This document shows positions 43,093 to 51,364 of a stretch of DNA of 64,000 nt, one piece after another. The translations under genes and the position numbers were made by a program. The notes below the pieces were generated by a model, which made no database searches, was not told the DNA's origin, and saw nothing but the letters and a program-made list of their open reading frames with translations. Origin of the DNA: Gp13-AA77 sp035949375 (GTDB lineage Bacteria > Acidobacteriota > Terriglobia > UBA7540); NCBI GenBank assembly GCA_035949375.1, contig DASZIG010000122.1, positions 62,001-126,000 on the forward strand, in the 5' to 3' direction. Position 1 is the first letter of the stretch. Each line of letters opens with the position of its first letter.

Positions 43093-44046
43093 TTATGGAG
43101 CAAGTGCCGAGTGTACCGCCCGCTGCATTTTGGCTAGTCCGGTCCGCGCGGTTTCGAGGGGGTCTCCCTTCCAATATGCGGGATTGAATAGTTCAAGCGA
43201 CAGCACGGTCGACGGGTTGATGCGGTGCAGATCCCCCAGGATCTGTTTCATGGGCGCCACCCCGTCACCCGGATAGACTCGGTCACGGTCGGTAATCGTC
43301 TCCCGCGGTGGGGAGGCTGGATAGTCGTTCAAGTGAACAACCTGGACCGCCTGACTGCTGAGCAATCGCAGACCGAGGAAGCCGGATTGCCCTTTGTAAA
43401 GGTGAAACACATCGGCTAGCACACACGCCTTCGGGTGACCGGCCTCGATGGCGACAAACACCGCCTGGGCCAGTTGCCGCAGGTTCGCCGAGGTTCCCCA
43501 AAACTCCAATTCCGGGATCACCCCCATCTGGTCGCCGAGTTCGAGAAGCGCGCGGTATCGATTGGCGATTTCCAGGAAGCCAATCTCAGCTCCATTGTTG
43601 GCCCCTGCCGGCGGCGCCGCAATGCGTTTGCCACCAATCCGGGCCACCGCATCCATATCCCGCTTGGCCTGCTCCATGCCGATGGCCCGCTTGCCCGAGT
43701 CGTCCACAATCCATTGAGGGAAGGCAATCGCGCTTTCGACACTCAGGCCGAGATCAGCAATGCGTCTGCCCAAGTCCGGCAACGACCCGGCTTGGTCCTC
43801 GTAGCCATGCAGCGCGCTAACCCATGGCTCGATGGCTTGGTACCCGGCCTTGGCAGCGACCTCGACCATGTCCACCAGGCCGGACCTGTATCCCTGTAGG
43901 GTGGCAAAATTCAGGCAATACCGGAACCCGGGGGAGCTTTCGGGATAGGCGGCGCTGGCGACCTCCGGCGTCGATCCGCATACACCCGCTCCAGCGAGGA
44001 CTGCCCCGGCTGCCAAGAAATCCCGCCGCGATGATTTTGGCTGCAT
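43093..44046 (-). CDS. Tat-exported sugar-phosphate-isomerase/epimerase-like TIM-barrel protein
   Basis: 317 aa with a twin-arginine signal (KSSRRDFLAAGAVLAGAGV). The rest is an AP-endonuclease-2/xylose-isomerase-type TIM barrel: VEVAAKAGYQAIEPWVSALH, GVIPELEFWGTSANL, LADVFHLYKGQSG, VVHLNDYPASPP, SLELFNPAYWKGDPLETA. The Glu/Asp/His metal ligands at strand ends are present. Such Tat proteins in Acidobacteriota and Planctomycetes act on sugars or inositols outside the cytoplasm; the substrate is not predictable. Confidence 0.88.
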   Translation of the reverse strand: MQPKSSRRDFLAAGAVLAGAGVCGSTPEVASAAYPESSPGFRYCLNFATLQGYRSGLVDMVEVAAKAGYQAIEPWVSALHGYEDQAGSLPDLGRRIADLGLSVESAIAFPQWIVDDSGKRAIGMEQAKRDMDAVARIGGKRIAAPPAGANNGAEIGFLEIANRYRALLELGDQMGVIPELEFWGTSANLRQLAQAVFVAIEAGHPKACVLADVFHLYKGQSGFLGLRLLSSQAVQVVHLNDYPASPPRETITDRDRVYPGDGVAPMKQILGDLHRINPSTVLSLELFNPAYWKGDPLETARTGLAKMQRAVHSALAP

Positions 44047-44145
44047 CGTCTCAGCCTCTCATGGGCCGCTGCTTCTGATCCAGCGGAATTAAGCGATCCA
44101 AACGCCAGGCGCCCGAGGAATAATTCCTAGCCGTTGGGATCGACG
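44047..44145. other. Gap between the TIM-barrel gene and the intron remnant
   Basis: Divergent edge of the TIM-barrel gene. The minus-strand promoter should be here; no gene or clear signal was recognised. The 5' truncation point of the group II intron remnant must lie in or near this stretch. Confidence 0.4.
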
Positions 44146-44312
44146 CACCTGGTGTTCGGTTTCAGATTAAGAGGGCTCGAGCACCCTGACGTTCTGCAGC
44201 CTTATCCTGACAAGCGCTTCAAGGCCCTTCATCCGCGGTAAGAGCCGTATGCGTCACGTGCAAGTAGGGATGCGTGCGGCGGGTAGCCCGCAAGGGTCGT
44301 CCCTACCGCGCC
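44146..44312 (+). mobile_element. 3' end of a group II intron (maturase tail and domains V/VI), truncated
   Basis: A frame ending at about 44240 reads LEHPDVLQPYPDKRFKALHP then R and stop, the typical C-terminus of group II intron reverse transcriptases just before domain V. It is followed by GAGCCGTATGCG, GTGCGGCGGGTAGCCCG and GTCCCTACCGCG, which match the layout of domain V, the domain VI hairpin and the intron 3' end of class C-type introns. The domain V stem is imperfect and the 5' exon end and RT domain are absent, so this is a dead remnant. Confidence 0.6.
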
Positions 44313-45046
44313 AGGCGGCGATTTTGAGGAACGAGGATACGTGTTGGGAAATCGCCTTATCGCCACTGATCTGGCAGTCTCTGAAGCGATTGGGCATAAA
44401 TCGCGGCTTGTTGCCTGCTGTTCACCCATCCCTCCGTCGCACGCGTCGGATCGCGCCGTGGTGGACTTCCGCGAAGCTAAGGCGCCTCCTGTCGACGATG
44501 CTCAGGGTGCTCACCCACGACGGCGCCGGCGGGCCGTCTTGTTGCAGACTCTCAGGAATCAGCCGTCGTGCGCGGTAGCCTATCCAGACAGAATCTAAAT
44601 CGGCAGAGACCCGTCAATCTATAAGCATGGCATACGAACGAAGCTGAAATCTCGGGTCCCGACAGTGACATACGCAGAATCGTTTTCTGTGCCTCGCCGG
44701 TTGCAGATTATCAACCGCCTGGGCTCGGGGTTGCTCGTCGTGAACCCCACGCCGTCGCGGCGCCGTCGCGTGAACATGGCCTGGCTTCCCGAGTTGCTTA
44801 TGTTGAGGCCGGCCGCTCAGGATTCGCAGGGTGCGCCGGAGGCCGGAAGTTGAGGCGGCGAGCGGCGACCGGTTGGCAGCAACCGGCCTATTTTCCGGCG
44901 GGCTTGCGCCGGTCTATCGTGCGCCGGGCTTCTGGAAGGAAAGAGGTCCGCGAACGTGCGTGCTAGAATGATAGGAGTTCGGGCGGCCAAACCGGCTCGA
45001 GCCGTCCCGCCGCGAACGGCTGCCGAGCCCTTCCGAGGTTTTTGCG
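44313..45046. other. About 730 bases without a supported gene
   Basis: Several short frames exist on both strands (such as 44341-44598 and 44665-44853) but none shows a recognisable domain, signal or SD. The only signal noted is an extended -10, TGCTAGAAT, at 44962-44970 in front of the cysteine desulfurase. Confidence 0.5.
44962..44970 (+). promoter_or_regulatory. Extended -10 upstream of the sulfur-relay operon
   Basis: TG-C-TAGAAT, one mismatch from the TATAAT hexamer, 77 bases before the desulfurase ATG at 45047. The -35 region is poor. Confidence 0.4.
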
Positions 45047-46237
45047 ATGCCAAGGGTTTATCTGGACAACAATGCCACCACTCCGGTGGCGCCCGAAGTG
45101 ACCGAGACCATGCTCGGCACTCTGCGCGAGGACTTCGGGAACGCCTCATCCGTGCACTGGTATGGCCAGCGGGCGCGTGACGCCGTCGAGTTGGCGCGCG
45201 AGCAGGTGGCGCGGCTGATCGGCGCGCATCCCACCGAGGTCGTTTTCACGAGCGGCGGCACCGAAAGCGACAACATGGCCGTATTTGGGGCGGTCGGGGC
45301 CGCGCGGCTGAAGGACGATTCGGGCGCGAAGCACGTCATCACCACGTCCATCGAGCATCCTGCCGTGCTTTACGCCGCGCGGGCGCTCGAGAGCCGGGGC
45401 GTCAGCGTGAGCTACCTTCCCGCCGGACCTGGCGGCGTGATCGATCCTGACGACGTAGCGCGCGGCATCCGTCCCGGGACGGTGCTGATCACGGTGATGC
45501 TGGCCAACAATGAGGTCGGCACGCTCCAGCCGGTCGAGGAGATCGGACGCCTGGCGCGCGAGCGCGGCATCACGCTGCACACCGATGCGGTGCAGGCCGC
45601 CGGGAAGGTGCCGGTCAGCGTCGAGAGCCTGGGCGTGGATCTGCTTTCGCTGTCGGCGCACAAGCTATACGGCCCGAAGGGCGTGGGCGCGCTTTATGTC
45701 CGCAAGGGCACCGAGCTCGAGCCGCTGATGCACGGCGGCCATCACGAACGCGACCGGCGTCCCGGGACCGAAAACGTCCCCGGTATCGTGGGCCTGGGCG
45801 CCGCGGCGGAGTTGGCCGCGCGGAAACTCGACGAGGACGCGCGGCGCATCGCAGCCTTGCGCGATCGGCTGCAGACCGGAATCCTGGAGCAGATCAGCGA
45901 TGTGCGCGTCAATGGCGATATCGCGCACCGCCAGCCTAATACGCTGAACGTGAGCTTTGACGGCCTCAAGGGTGAGTCCCTCGTGATGGCGCTCGACCTC
46001 GAGGAAGTGGCCTGCTCCACGGGAGCGGCGTGCTCCTCGGGCTCGACCGAGCCTTCGCACGTGCTCACCGCCATGGGACTCTCGAAAGAGGCGGCGCGCG
46101 GCAGCCTGCGCCTGAGTCTCGGCCGGTATAACAGCGAAGCCGACGTCGAGGAGGCGCTTGCGGCGATCATCCGCGTGGCGGAACGATTGCGAGCGCTTTC
46201 GCCGCATTATTCCGCCGCCCGCGCACACGCGTCGTAG
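45047..46237 (+). CDS. iscS: Cysteine desulfurase, NifS/IscS type
   Basis: 396 aa PLP enzyme that takes sulfur from cysteine and passes it as persulfide. The PLP lysine is Lys206 in SAHKLYGPKG; the persulfide loop is ACSTGAACSSGSTEPSHV with catalytic Cys329. LDNNATTPVAPEV, TSGGTESDN and RRPGTENVPGIVG are family signatures. It is followed by cutC (12 bases) and mnmA, so its sulfur probably serves tRNA thiolation as in many iscS-mnmA operons. A decayed paralogue lies at 53790-54415. Confidence 0.96.
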   Translation: MPRVYLDNNATTPVAPEVTETMLGTLREDFGNASSVHWYGQRARDAVELAREQVARLIGAHPTEVVFTSGGTESDNMAVFGAVGAARLKDDSGAKHVITTSIEHPAVLYAARALESRGVSVSYLPAGPGGVIDPDDVARGIRPGTVLITVMLANNEVGTLQPVEEIGRLARERGITLHTDAVQAAGKVPVSVESLGVDLLSLSAHKLYGPKGVGALYVRKGTELEPLMHGGHHERDRRPGTENVPGIVGLGAAAELAARKLDEDARRIAALRDRLQTGILEQISDVRVNGDIAHRQPNTLNVSFDGLKGESLVMALDLEEVACSTGAACSSGSTEPSHVLTAMGLSKEAARGSLRLSLGRYNSEADVEEALAAIIRVAERLRALSPHYSAARAHAS

Positions 46238-46249
46238 CCGGCATTCGCC

Positions 46250-46990
46250 ATGAGTTTCCCGATGACCGCCACCCCTGCCGAACTCGAAGTCATCGCCTGC
46301 ACGCTGGAGGATGCTCTGGCGGCGGAGGAAGGTGGCGCTTCGAGGATCGAGCTGACGGTCCGGCTGGATCAGGATGGATTGACCCCTCCGTTGGAGCTGG
46401 CGCGCGAAGTGGTTGGGCGCGTGCACATTCCCGTGCGTGCCATGCTGCGGGACCGGGCGGACTTCGAAGTGGGCAGTGTCGACGACCTGGCGAAACTGAC
46501 CGGGCGAGCGCTCGATTTTGCGGGCCTCGGCGTAGAGGGGCTGGTAACGGGCTACCTGAGCGGTCAGGCGCTCGATTTCGAGGCGCTGGAAGCGATCCTG
46601 AGCGCGGTGCCCGGCGTTCGCTTCACCGCGCATCGCGCCGTCGAGCACACGCGCGATCCGGCGGCGTCCCTGCGGCAGTTGCGCCGCTTCGCCAACGTGG
46701 ATCGGGCGCTCGTGAGCGCCGGCGCAGGCTCCCTCGATGATCGGCTGGGGCGGCTCGCAGATTATCGCGAGGCGTTCGGCGCTGCGCGCAGGCTCATTGT
46801 CGGCGGCGGCCTCACGCTCGACATGTTGCCGAGGCTCCGTGAGGATCCGGGCCTGACGGTGTTCCATCTCGGCCGTGCGGTGCGGACGCCGGAACATTCA
46901 GACGGCAAGGTTGACGCGGCGAAGGTGCGGCGGGCGTGCCAGGTGTTAGGGATCGGGGACCAGGGATTAGGCGCTGAGGTGGCCGGCTAA
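46250..46990 (+). CDS. cutC: CutC-family protein
   Basis: 246 aa TIM-barrel protein of the CutC family, linked by name to copper homeostasis though its chemistry is unproven. VIACTLEDALAAEEGGASRI, LARDV-type AREVVGRVHIPVRAML and the strands VRFTAHRAVEHT, RLIVGGGLTLDML fit the family. The last 15 residues (VLGIGDQGLGAEVAG) are encoded by a short GGGATYRGGGAY-like repeat and look like an added tail. It sits between the desulfurase and mnmA with short gaps, so it is co-transcribed. Confidence 0.88.
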   Translation: MSFPMTATPAELEVIACTLEDALAAEEGGASRIELTVRLDQDGLTPPLELAREVVGRVHIPVRAMLRDRADFEVGSVDDLAKLTGRALDFAGLGVEGLVTGYLSGQALDFEALEAILSAVPGVRFTAHRAVEHTRDPAASLRQLRRFANVDRALVSAGAGSLDDRLGRLADYREAFGAARRLIVGGGLTLDMLPRLREDPGLTVFHLGRAVRTPEHSDGKVDAAKVRRACQVLGIGDQGLGAEVAG

Positions 46991-47007
46991 AGGGCCGGCG
47001 TTTTCAC

Positions 47008-48192
47008 ATGACCATTGCGGTGGCGATGAGCGGCGGGGTAGACAGTTCCACGGCTGCGGCTCTGCTCGCCGAGAACAATTCGATGACGGCGAGCGCAGCG
47101 GACGGGCCTCATGCGGTTGGGGGACGCGCGTCTCGGGCGCCCGTGGTCGGCCTGACCATGCAGCTTTGGAACCAGCGGCGTCTGCCGGCGCTGCAAGGCC
47201 TCCGAGAGTCATCGGCCAGGCCGGGCCATGCTTCGGGACGGTGCTGTTCGCTTGATGACGTGTATGACGCCCGCGGAGTGGCGCGCTTCCTAGGCATCCC
47301 GTACTACGTAGTAAATCTCGAAGACCGGTTCGAAGCCGGCGTCGTGCGCCCCTTCGTGGAGGCGTATCTCGCCGGCGAGACGCCCATCCCGTGCAGCCTT
47401 TGCAACACCCAGGTGAAGTTTACGGAGTTTTATCGCAGTGCGCAGGCGCTCGGCGCGGAGCGCATCGCCACCGGACACTACGCCCGGGTGCGGCGCGACC
47501 CCTCAACTGGGCGCTATCAGCTTCTGGCGGCCGTCGATCGCGCGCGCGACCAGTCCTACTTTCTTTTCGGCCTCGGCCAGGAGGAATTGAGCCGGACTAT
47601 TTTCCCGCTGGGTGACCTGCGCAAGGACGAAGTACGCGCGCTGGCCCGGGCGCGGAAGCTGCCCGTGGCCGACAAGCCGGACAGCCAGGAGATCTGCTTC
47701 GTCTCCTCGGGCACCTATCGCGATTTCATCGACGCCTATCTCGTCGAGCAGGGCGCGAAGCCCGCGGCGGAGGCGGGCGAGGTGGTCTCGACCGAAGGCA
47801 AGGTGCTGGCGCAGCACTCGGGGCTGCACAATTACACCGTGGGCCAGCGCAAGGGCCTTGGCTTCGCGGGGGGCGATCCGCTCTACGTGATCGAGCTCGA
47901 CCGCAACCGTAATCGCGTGGTGGTGGGCCGCAACGCGGAGCTGCTGCGAACCCGATGCCTGGTCCGCGAGGTGAACTGGATCCGTCCGCTAGCCGGGGGC
48001 GAGTGCCGCGCGGCCGACGTGCGTATCCGCAACAAGCACGTGCCGGCGCCGGCGCGCGTGGAATCGCGGGCGAACGCGGAAGCGATGGTTGAGTTCGTCG
48101 AGCCTCAGCGCGCCATCACGCCGGGGCAGGCAGCCGTGTTTTATGACGGCGATGAGGTACTGGGTGGCGGCTGGATCACCCAAGCGCTCTGA
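47008..48192 (+). CDS. mnmA: tRNA-specific 2-thiouridylase MnmA
   Basis: 394 aa. It adds sulfur at U34 of Glu, Gln and Lys tRNAs. The PP-loop SGGVDSS binds ATP; Cys132 in PCSLCN and the Cys in SQEICFV are the persulfide pair; GLHNYTVGQRKGLGF is the C-terminal signature. An insert of about 22 residues (NNSMTASAADGPHAVGG...) after the first helix is not in usual MnmA. The sulfur comes from the cysteine desulfurase encoded two genes upstream. Confidence 0.95.
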   Translation: MTIAVAMSGGVDSSTAAALLAENNSMTASAADGPHAVGGRASRAPVVGLTMQLWNQRRLPALQGLRESSARPGHASGRCCSLDDVYDARGVARFLGIPYYVVNLEDRFEAGVVRPFVEAYLAGETPIPCSLCNTQVKFTEFYRSAQALGAERIATGHYARVRRDPSTGRYQLLAAVDRARDQSYFLFGLGQEELSRTIFPLGDLRKDEVRALARARKLPVADKPDSQEICFVSSGTYRDFIDAYLVEQGAKPAAEAGEVVSTEGKVLAQHSGLHNYTVGQRKGLGFAGGDPLYVIELDRNRNRVVVGRNAELLRTRCLVREVNWIRPLAGGECRAADVRIRNKHVPAPARVESRANAEAMVEFVEPQRAITPGQAAVFYDGDEVLGGGWITQAL

Positions 48193-48205
48193 AGCGCGAC
48201 CCGCG

Positions 48206-48634
48206 TTAAAAGCTGACGTAGGTGACCGTCGCGACCGGCGGGCCCTGGTTCCATTCGCCGGGCATATAGTCGAAGGTCACGCGAAAGGGACGCGACTCTC
48301 CGGGCTGCAGGGGTGGTGAGGTGGTGGAAATGGGATGCACTGTTTTGCGCAGCACCAACTGATTGAGCATGTCGACGAAGGCCAGATCGAGATCGACTTC
48401 GCGCAAAGCCCGCGCGCCGTTGTTGCTGATGCGCGCGTCGAGGTAGGTCACGTTGCTGCCGAGACCCGTCTCGGCGGCGCTCAAGTGCACGTCGGTGACC
48501 GCGACCTGTTTCAGATACGCCTGGGCCTCCGCGCTGAGCGGCGGGCGCACCGCCGGACGGCTGAGCCGGGCGTGCATGAACCACGCTCCGGCGGCAAGCA
48601 CGGCTGCGATCGCCACCGAGATCGTGAAGATCAT
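48206..48634 (-). CDS. Single-pass membrane protein with FxLYD-like domain
   Basis: About 142 aa from an ATG at 48634; a longer frame upstream runs through a dispersed palindrome and is not believed. One N-terminal membrane helix (IFTISVAIAAVLAAGAWFMH) is followed by a small beta domain (VAVTDVHLSAAETGLGSNVT, LDARISNNGARALREVDLDL, RPFRVTFDYMPGEWNQG) that resembles the DUF2393/FxLYD type. It is probably a periplasmic anchored protein of unknown role, convergent with mnmA. Confidence 0.7.
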   Translation of the reverse strand: MIFTISVAIAAVLAAGAWFMHARLSRPAVRPPLSAEAQAYLKQVAVTDVHLSAAETGLGSNVTYLDARISNNGARALREVDLDLAFVDMLNQLVLRKTVHPISTTSPPLQPGESRPFRVTFDYMPGEWNQGPPVATVTYVSF

Positions 48635-48674
48635 CAGAAGCGGCGAGCGGCCATCCGCGAGCTTGCCCGGCCTG

Positions 48675-48777
48675 TCATTTTGAGGAGCCGCAGACAGTCC
48701 TTCGCGCAGTCGGGAGAACACTCCGTGGTCATTCACCTTGCCACTGCGGAGATGATTCGCTTCGCTCGGCATGACAC
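48675..48777. repeat. Imperfect inverted repeat of the CATTTTGAGGAG/CGCTCGGCATGAC type
   Basis: The left arm TGTCATTTTGAGGAGCCGCAGAC and right arm beginning GGAGATGATTCGCTTCGCTC enclose about 50 bases. It belongs in style to the same dispersed family as 53639-53747 and 57316-57391 but is more diverged. It lies just upstream of the membrane-protein gene. Confidence 0.55.
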
Positions 48778-48858
48778 GTCCCAAGGGAATTTCAGTGGGC
48801 CCGACTGCTGGACTGAGGGCCGGCTCGACAGCTAGACCCGTCTACGCTGCCGTCCGCA

Positions 48859-50223
48859 CTAGGTGCCGGCCACGGTCAGGCCTTCGACGAGCAGGGTAGG
48901 TGCGGCCAGCGCGCTGCGAAACTCGAGGTCGGCCCCCACCACGGCGATGTGATTCAGCATCTCTTGAAGGCTGCCCGCGATCGTGACCTCTTCGACCGGG
49001 TAGGTCAGCTCCCCATTCTCGATCCACAGGCCGGCGGCGCCGCGCGAGTAATCTCCCGTCACCACGTTCACGCCCATGCCGATCAGTTCCGTCACGTAGA
49101 ATCCGCTCCGCACCGATTTCAGGATCTCCGCGGGCGATTGCCGGCCCGGCTGCAGGTAGAAATTCTTGGGGCCGACGCCCGGCGGCCCCGCCACGCCGCG
49201 CGAAGCGTTGCCGGTGGTGCGCAGATTCAGCTTCCGCGCCGTATAGGTGTTGAGCAGATAACTCTTCAGCACGCCGCGCTCGATCACGGGCGTGATGCCG
49301 GGCGCCACGCCCTCGTCGTCAAACGGGCGCGAGCCGAATCCCGCGGGGCGCAGGCCGTCGTCAAGCACGGTGATGTTCTCGCCCGCGATGCGTTCGCCGA
49401 GTTTGCCAGCGAGAAACGACGCATTCCGATAGATCGAGTCGCCGCGCACAGCCTCGAAGATGTGGCCCACCAGCGACCGTGCCGTTTCCTGATCGAAGAT
49501 CACCGGAACCCGGCAAGTGGAGACCTTGCGGGCGCCGAGCCGCCGCAGCACGCGCGCCGCCGCCTCGCGCCCCACGCCTTCCGGGTCGCTGAGGGCCGCC
49601 GCGCCGCGGCCCACGGCGTACCAGTAGTCACGCTGCATCGTGGTGTTCCCGTTCCGGCCTTCCTGCGCGACCGGCACCACCGAGACGGAGCCGTAGGACG
49701 ACCGGTAACTGGCCACAAAGCCGAGGGAGTTGGCGTAAGCCTTGCTTCCGATCCCCGTCTCCACGCCCGCGCCCTCGGAATTCATGATCCGGGCATCGGC
49801 GTCGAGCGCCGCCTTCTCCGCCCGGCGAGCCACCGCGATGCGCTCTTCAGCGGAAATCTCCGCGAGGTCCGGCGAGTAGAGCTGAAGGTCGCCCGGGTAG
49901 CACCCGAGCTCGGCAGCGTCGGGCAGACCGTTCGCAGGATCGTCCGAGGTGACGCGCGCCATGGCCAGGGTCCGGCCGACCAGACGCTCGATCGCTGCCG
50001 GTGAAAAGTCGCTCGAGTAGGAACTCGCGCTGCGCGTACCCAGGAAGACGCGCAGGCCAAGCACCTTTGAGCCGGCTTCTTTCAGGCTTTCGATCTGGCC
50101 GAGCCGGATGGTGGTGGAGAACTCGTCGCCTTCACGCACGGTGGCGTCCGCGGCGGTGGCGCCGGCCGCCAGGGCGCGCTGCACCAGGTCTTGGGCGATC
50201 TGTTCGAGCTGGTCTTGTGGCAT
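48859..50223 (-). CDS. pmbA: TldE/PmbA-family protein
   Basis: 454 aa partner of TldD in the TldD/TldE protease that trims peptides such as microcin precursors and degrades unfolded chains. Typical features: ADATVREGDEFSTTIRLGQI, EGAGVETGIGSKAYANSLGF, VIFDQETARSLVGHIFEAVR, GITPVIERGVLKSYLLNTYT, LIGMGVNVVTGDYSRGAAG. As in other TldE, the metal HExxxH is absent, so it is the non-catalytic half. Its partner tldD is 1.1 kb upstream on the same strand, separated by an MCE gene and a toxin-antitoxin pair. Confidence 0.92.
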   Translation of the reverse strand: MPQDQLEQIAQDLVQRALAAGATAADATVREGDEFSTTIRLGQIESLKEAGSKVLGLRVFLGTRSASSYSSDFSPAAIERLVGRTLAMARVTSDDPANGLPDAAELGCYPGDLQLYSPDLAEISAEERIAVARRAEKAALDADARIMNSEGAGVETGIGSKAYANSLGFVASYRSSYGSVSVVPVAQEGRNGNTTMQRDYWYAVGRGAAALSDPEGVGREAAARVLRRLGARKVSTCRVPVIFDQETARSLVGHIFEAVRGDSIYRNASFLAGKLGERIAGENITVLDDGLRPAGFGSRPFDDEGVAPGITPVIERGVLKSYLLNTYTARKLNLRTTGNASRGVAGPPGVGPKNFYLQPGRQSPAEILKSVRSGFYVTELIGMGVNVVTGDYSRGAAGLWIENGELTYPVEEVTIAGSLQEMLNHIAVVGADLEFRSALAAPTLLVEGLTVAGT

Positions 50224-50253
50224 GGCGTCCTGTCTGCAACCTCCGTGCTCCCG

Positions 50254-50778
50254 TCAGTGGGTAAATGGAGCCTTCAGCGCGTCGCCGAATCTCGACAGCG
50301 CCTTCATCATCTGATCGCACGTCTCGGAGGCGGTTCGATCCGCGGTTTTGACCGCGGCGCCGGCTTGCAACACCGGCTGATTCACGCTCCCGCGCGTGAT
50401 GTCGATGTAATCTCCCCCGAGCAACCCTGACGTCGCCACGCTGGCCTCGGAGTCGGCGCGGATCACCGGCTGAAATCTCTTGGCGATTCGCATCGTGACT
50501 TCAACCGGCTTGTCCCCGGCCGGAATCAGGCCGATATCCCACACGCGCCCGACCTGCACGCCCGCAACCTGCACCGCGTCCTTCACGTGAAGGCTGCCGG
50601 GAACCGCGAGGTCGGCCTTAAGCATGTAGGACGGCGTAAAGAACTCCCAACTATAGCGGGAGCCGACCATTCCCACCAGGAATCCCACCGCCAGCACGAT
50701 GGTGTGGCTGAGTACCTCGCGCTTGGCGGTGCTGAGGTTGAACGTTATAACGCGGCCGCCCTGCTGAGTTTCGGCCAT
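50254..50778 (-). CDS. MCE/MlaD-domain protein
   Basis: About 174 aa. One membrane helix (VLSHTIVLAVGFLVGMVGSR) precedes a single MCE domain (DLAVPGSLHVKDAVQVAGVQ, VGRVWDIGLIP, VRIADSEA, GLLGGDYIDITRG), the lipid-binding ring domain of MlaD-like transporters. No MlaE or MlaF gene is nearby, so it may be orphan or serve distant partners. The ATG at 50778 has GAGG upstream; the 3' end of the RelE-type toxin gene overlaps its start. Confidence 0.85.
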   Translation of the reverse strand: MAETQQGGRVITFNLSTAKREVLSHTIVLAVGFLVGMVGSRYSWEFFTPSYMLKADLAVPGSLHVKDAVQVAGVQVGRVWDIGLIPAGDKPVEVTMRIAKRFQPVIRADSEASVATSGLLGGDYIDITRGSVNQPVLQAGAAVKTADRTASETCDQMMKALSRFGDALKAPFTH

Positions 50779-51077
50779 GGGGGAACCTCGCTTTCGATTG
50801 CCCCCCGGCCCAGCCAAACACTAGCGATAGCTTCCTTACGGTGACCGATCTTGACGATATCTACCGTCGCAGTCGGGTCGTCAATCGAGTAGATGATACG
50901 GTAATCGCCTTGGCGCACACGGTACCGATTCCGTCCGGCGAGTTTTTCGTACCCAGGAGGCCTCGGATCACTTCCAAGAGACCGTAATCGAGCGCCGATA
51001 CGCTGGCGATCTTTTTTCGGGAAGGTACCGAGTTCCCTTATTGCCGAAGAGGCGACAATGACCCTATAGCTGGCCAC
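50745..51077 (-). CDS. RelE/ParE-family toxin
   Basis: 110 aa from a GTG at 51075-51077. YRVIVASSAIRELGTFPKKD, RNRYRVRQGDYRIIYSIDD and TVDIVKIGHRKEA are the strands of a RelE-type mRNA interferase. Typical RelE proteins end at about residue 85-90; here 20 residues (ASVWLGRGAIESEVPPWPKL...) run on into the MCE gene, suggesting a lost original stop or drift. It overlaps the antitoxin by 14 bases. Confidence 0.85.
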   Translation of the reverse strand: MASYRVIVASSAIRELGTFPKKDRQRIGARLRSLGSDPRPPGYEKLAGRNRYRVRQGDYRIIYSIDDPTATVDIVKIGHRKEAIASVWLGRGAIESEVPPWPKLSRAAAL

Positions 51078-51297
51078 GCTTTTTCATGTCTCTAAGAACA
51101 TCTTCTAAGGGAACCCTGGGCTCGTGGGCCCGCTCCCTGAACGCGGCCAGGTCCTCCGCGTCCTCGGACAATGCTTGCCTGACGGCATCGTTCACGATTT
51201 CTGAAACGGAACTGTCGGTTTCCGCCGCCTTCAAACGCAGAGCCCTGTGAAGCTGCTGATCAAAGTAGACGGTTGCTCTCTTTTGCGCTGATCTCAT
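51064..51297 (-). CDS. Ribbon-helix-helix antitoxin of the RelE-type toxin
   Basis: 77 aa. The N-terminal part (KRATVYFDQQLHRALRLKAA, SSVSEIVNDAVRQALSE) is a ribbon-helix-helix domain; the C-terminus is acidic and short (RVPLEDVLRDMKKRGQ), the part that caps RelE. The ATG at 51297 directly follows a promoter with no room for an SD. It overlaps the toxin gene and heads the operon inserted between tldD and tldE. Confidence 0.83.
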   Translation of the reverse strand: MRSAQKRATVYFDQQLHRALRLKAAETDSSVSEIVNDAVRQALSEDAEDLAAFRERAHEPRVPLEDVLRDMKKRGQL

Positions 51298-51303
51298 AGC
51301 ATC

Positions 51304-51332
51304 ATCATAACGTCAAGTTGCTAAAACGGCAA
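51304..51332 (-). promoter_or_regulatory. Promoter of the RelE-type antitoxin, predicted leaderless
   Basis: On the minus strand TTGCCG (51327-51332) and TATGAT (51304-51309) are 17 bases apart. The -10 ends six bases before the antitoxin ATG, so the mRNA should begin at or next to the start codon. Confidence 0.6.
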
Positions 51333-51364
51333 AGCGTCGCAAGCTGTTTCGGCCGCTTCGTGAG

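Noticed and set aside
42941..43174. 77-codon minus-strand frame beside the TIM-barrel gene
   Set aside because: It overlaps the end of a well-supported gene in another frame and shows no domain.
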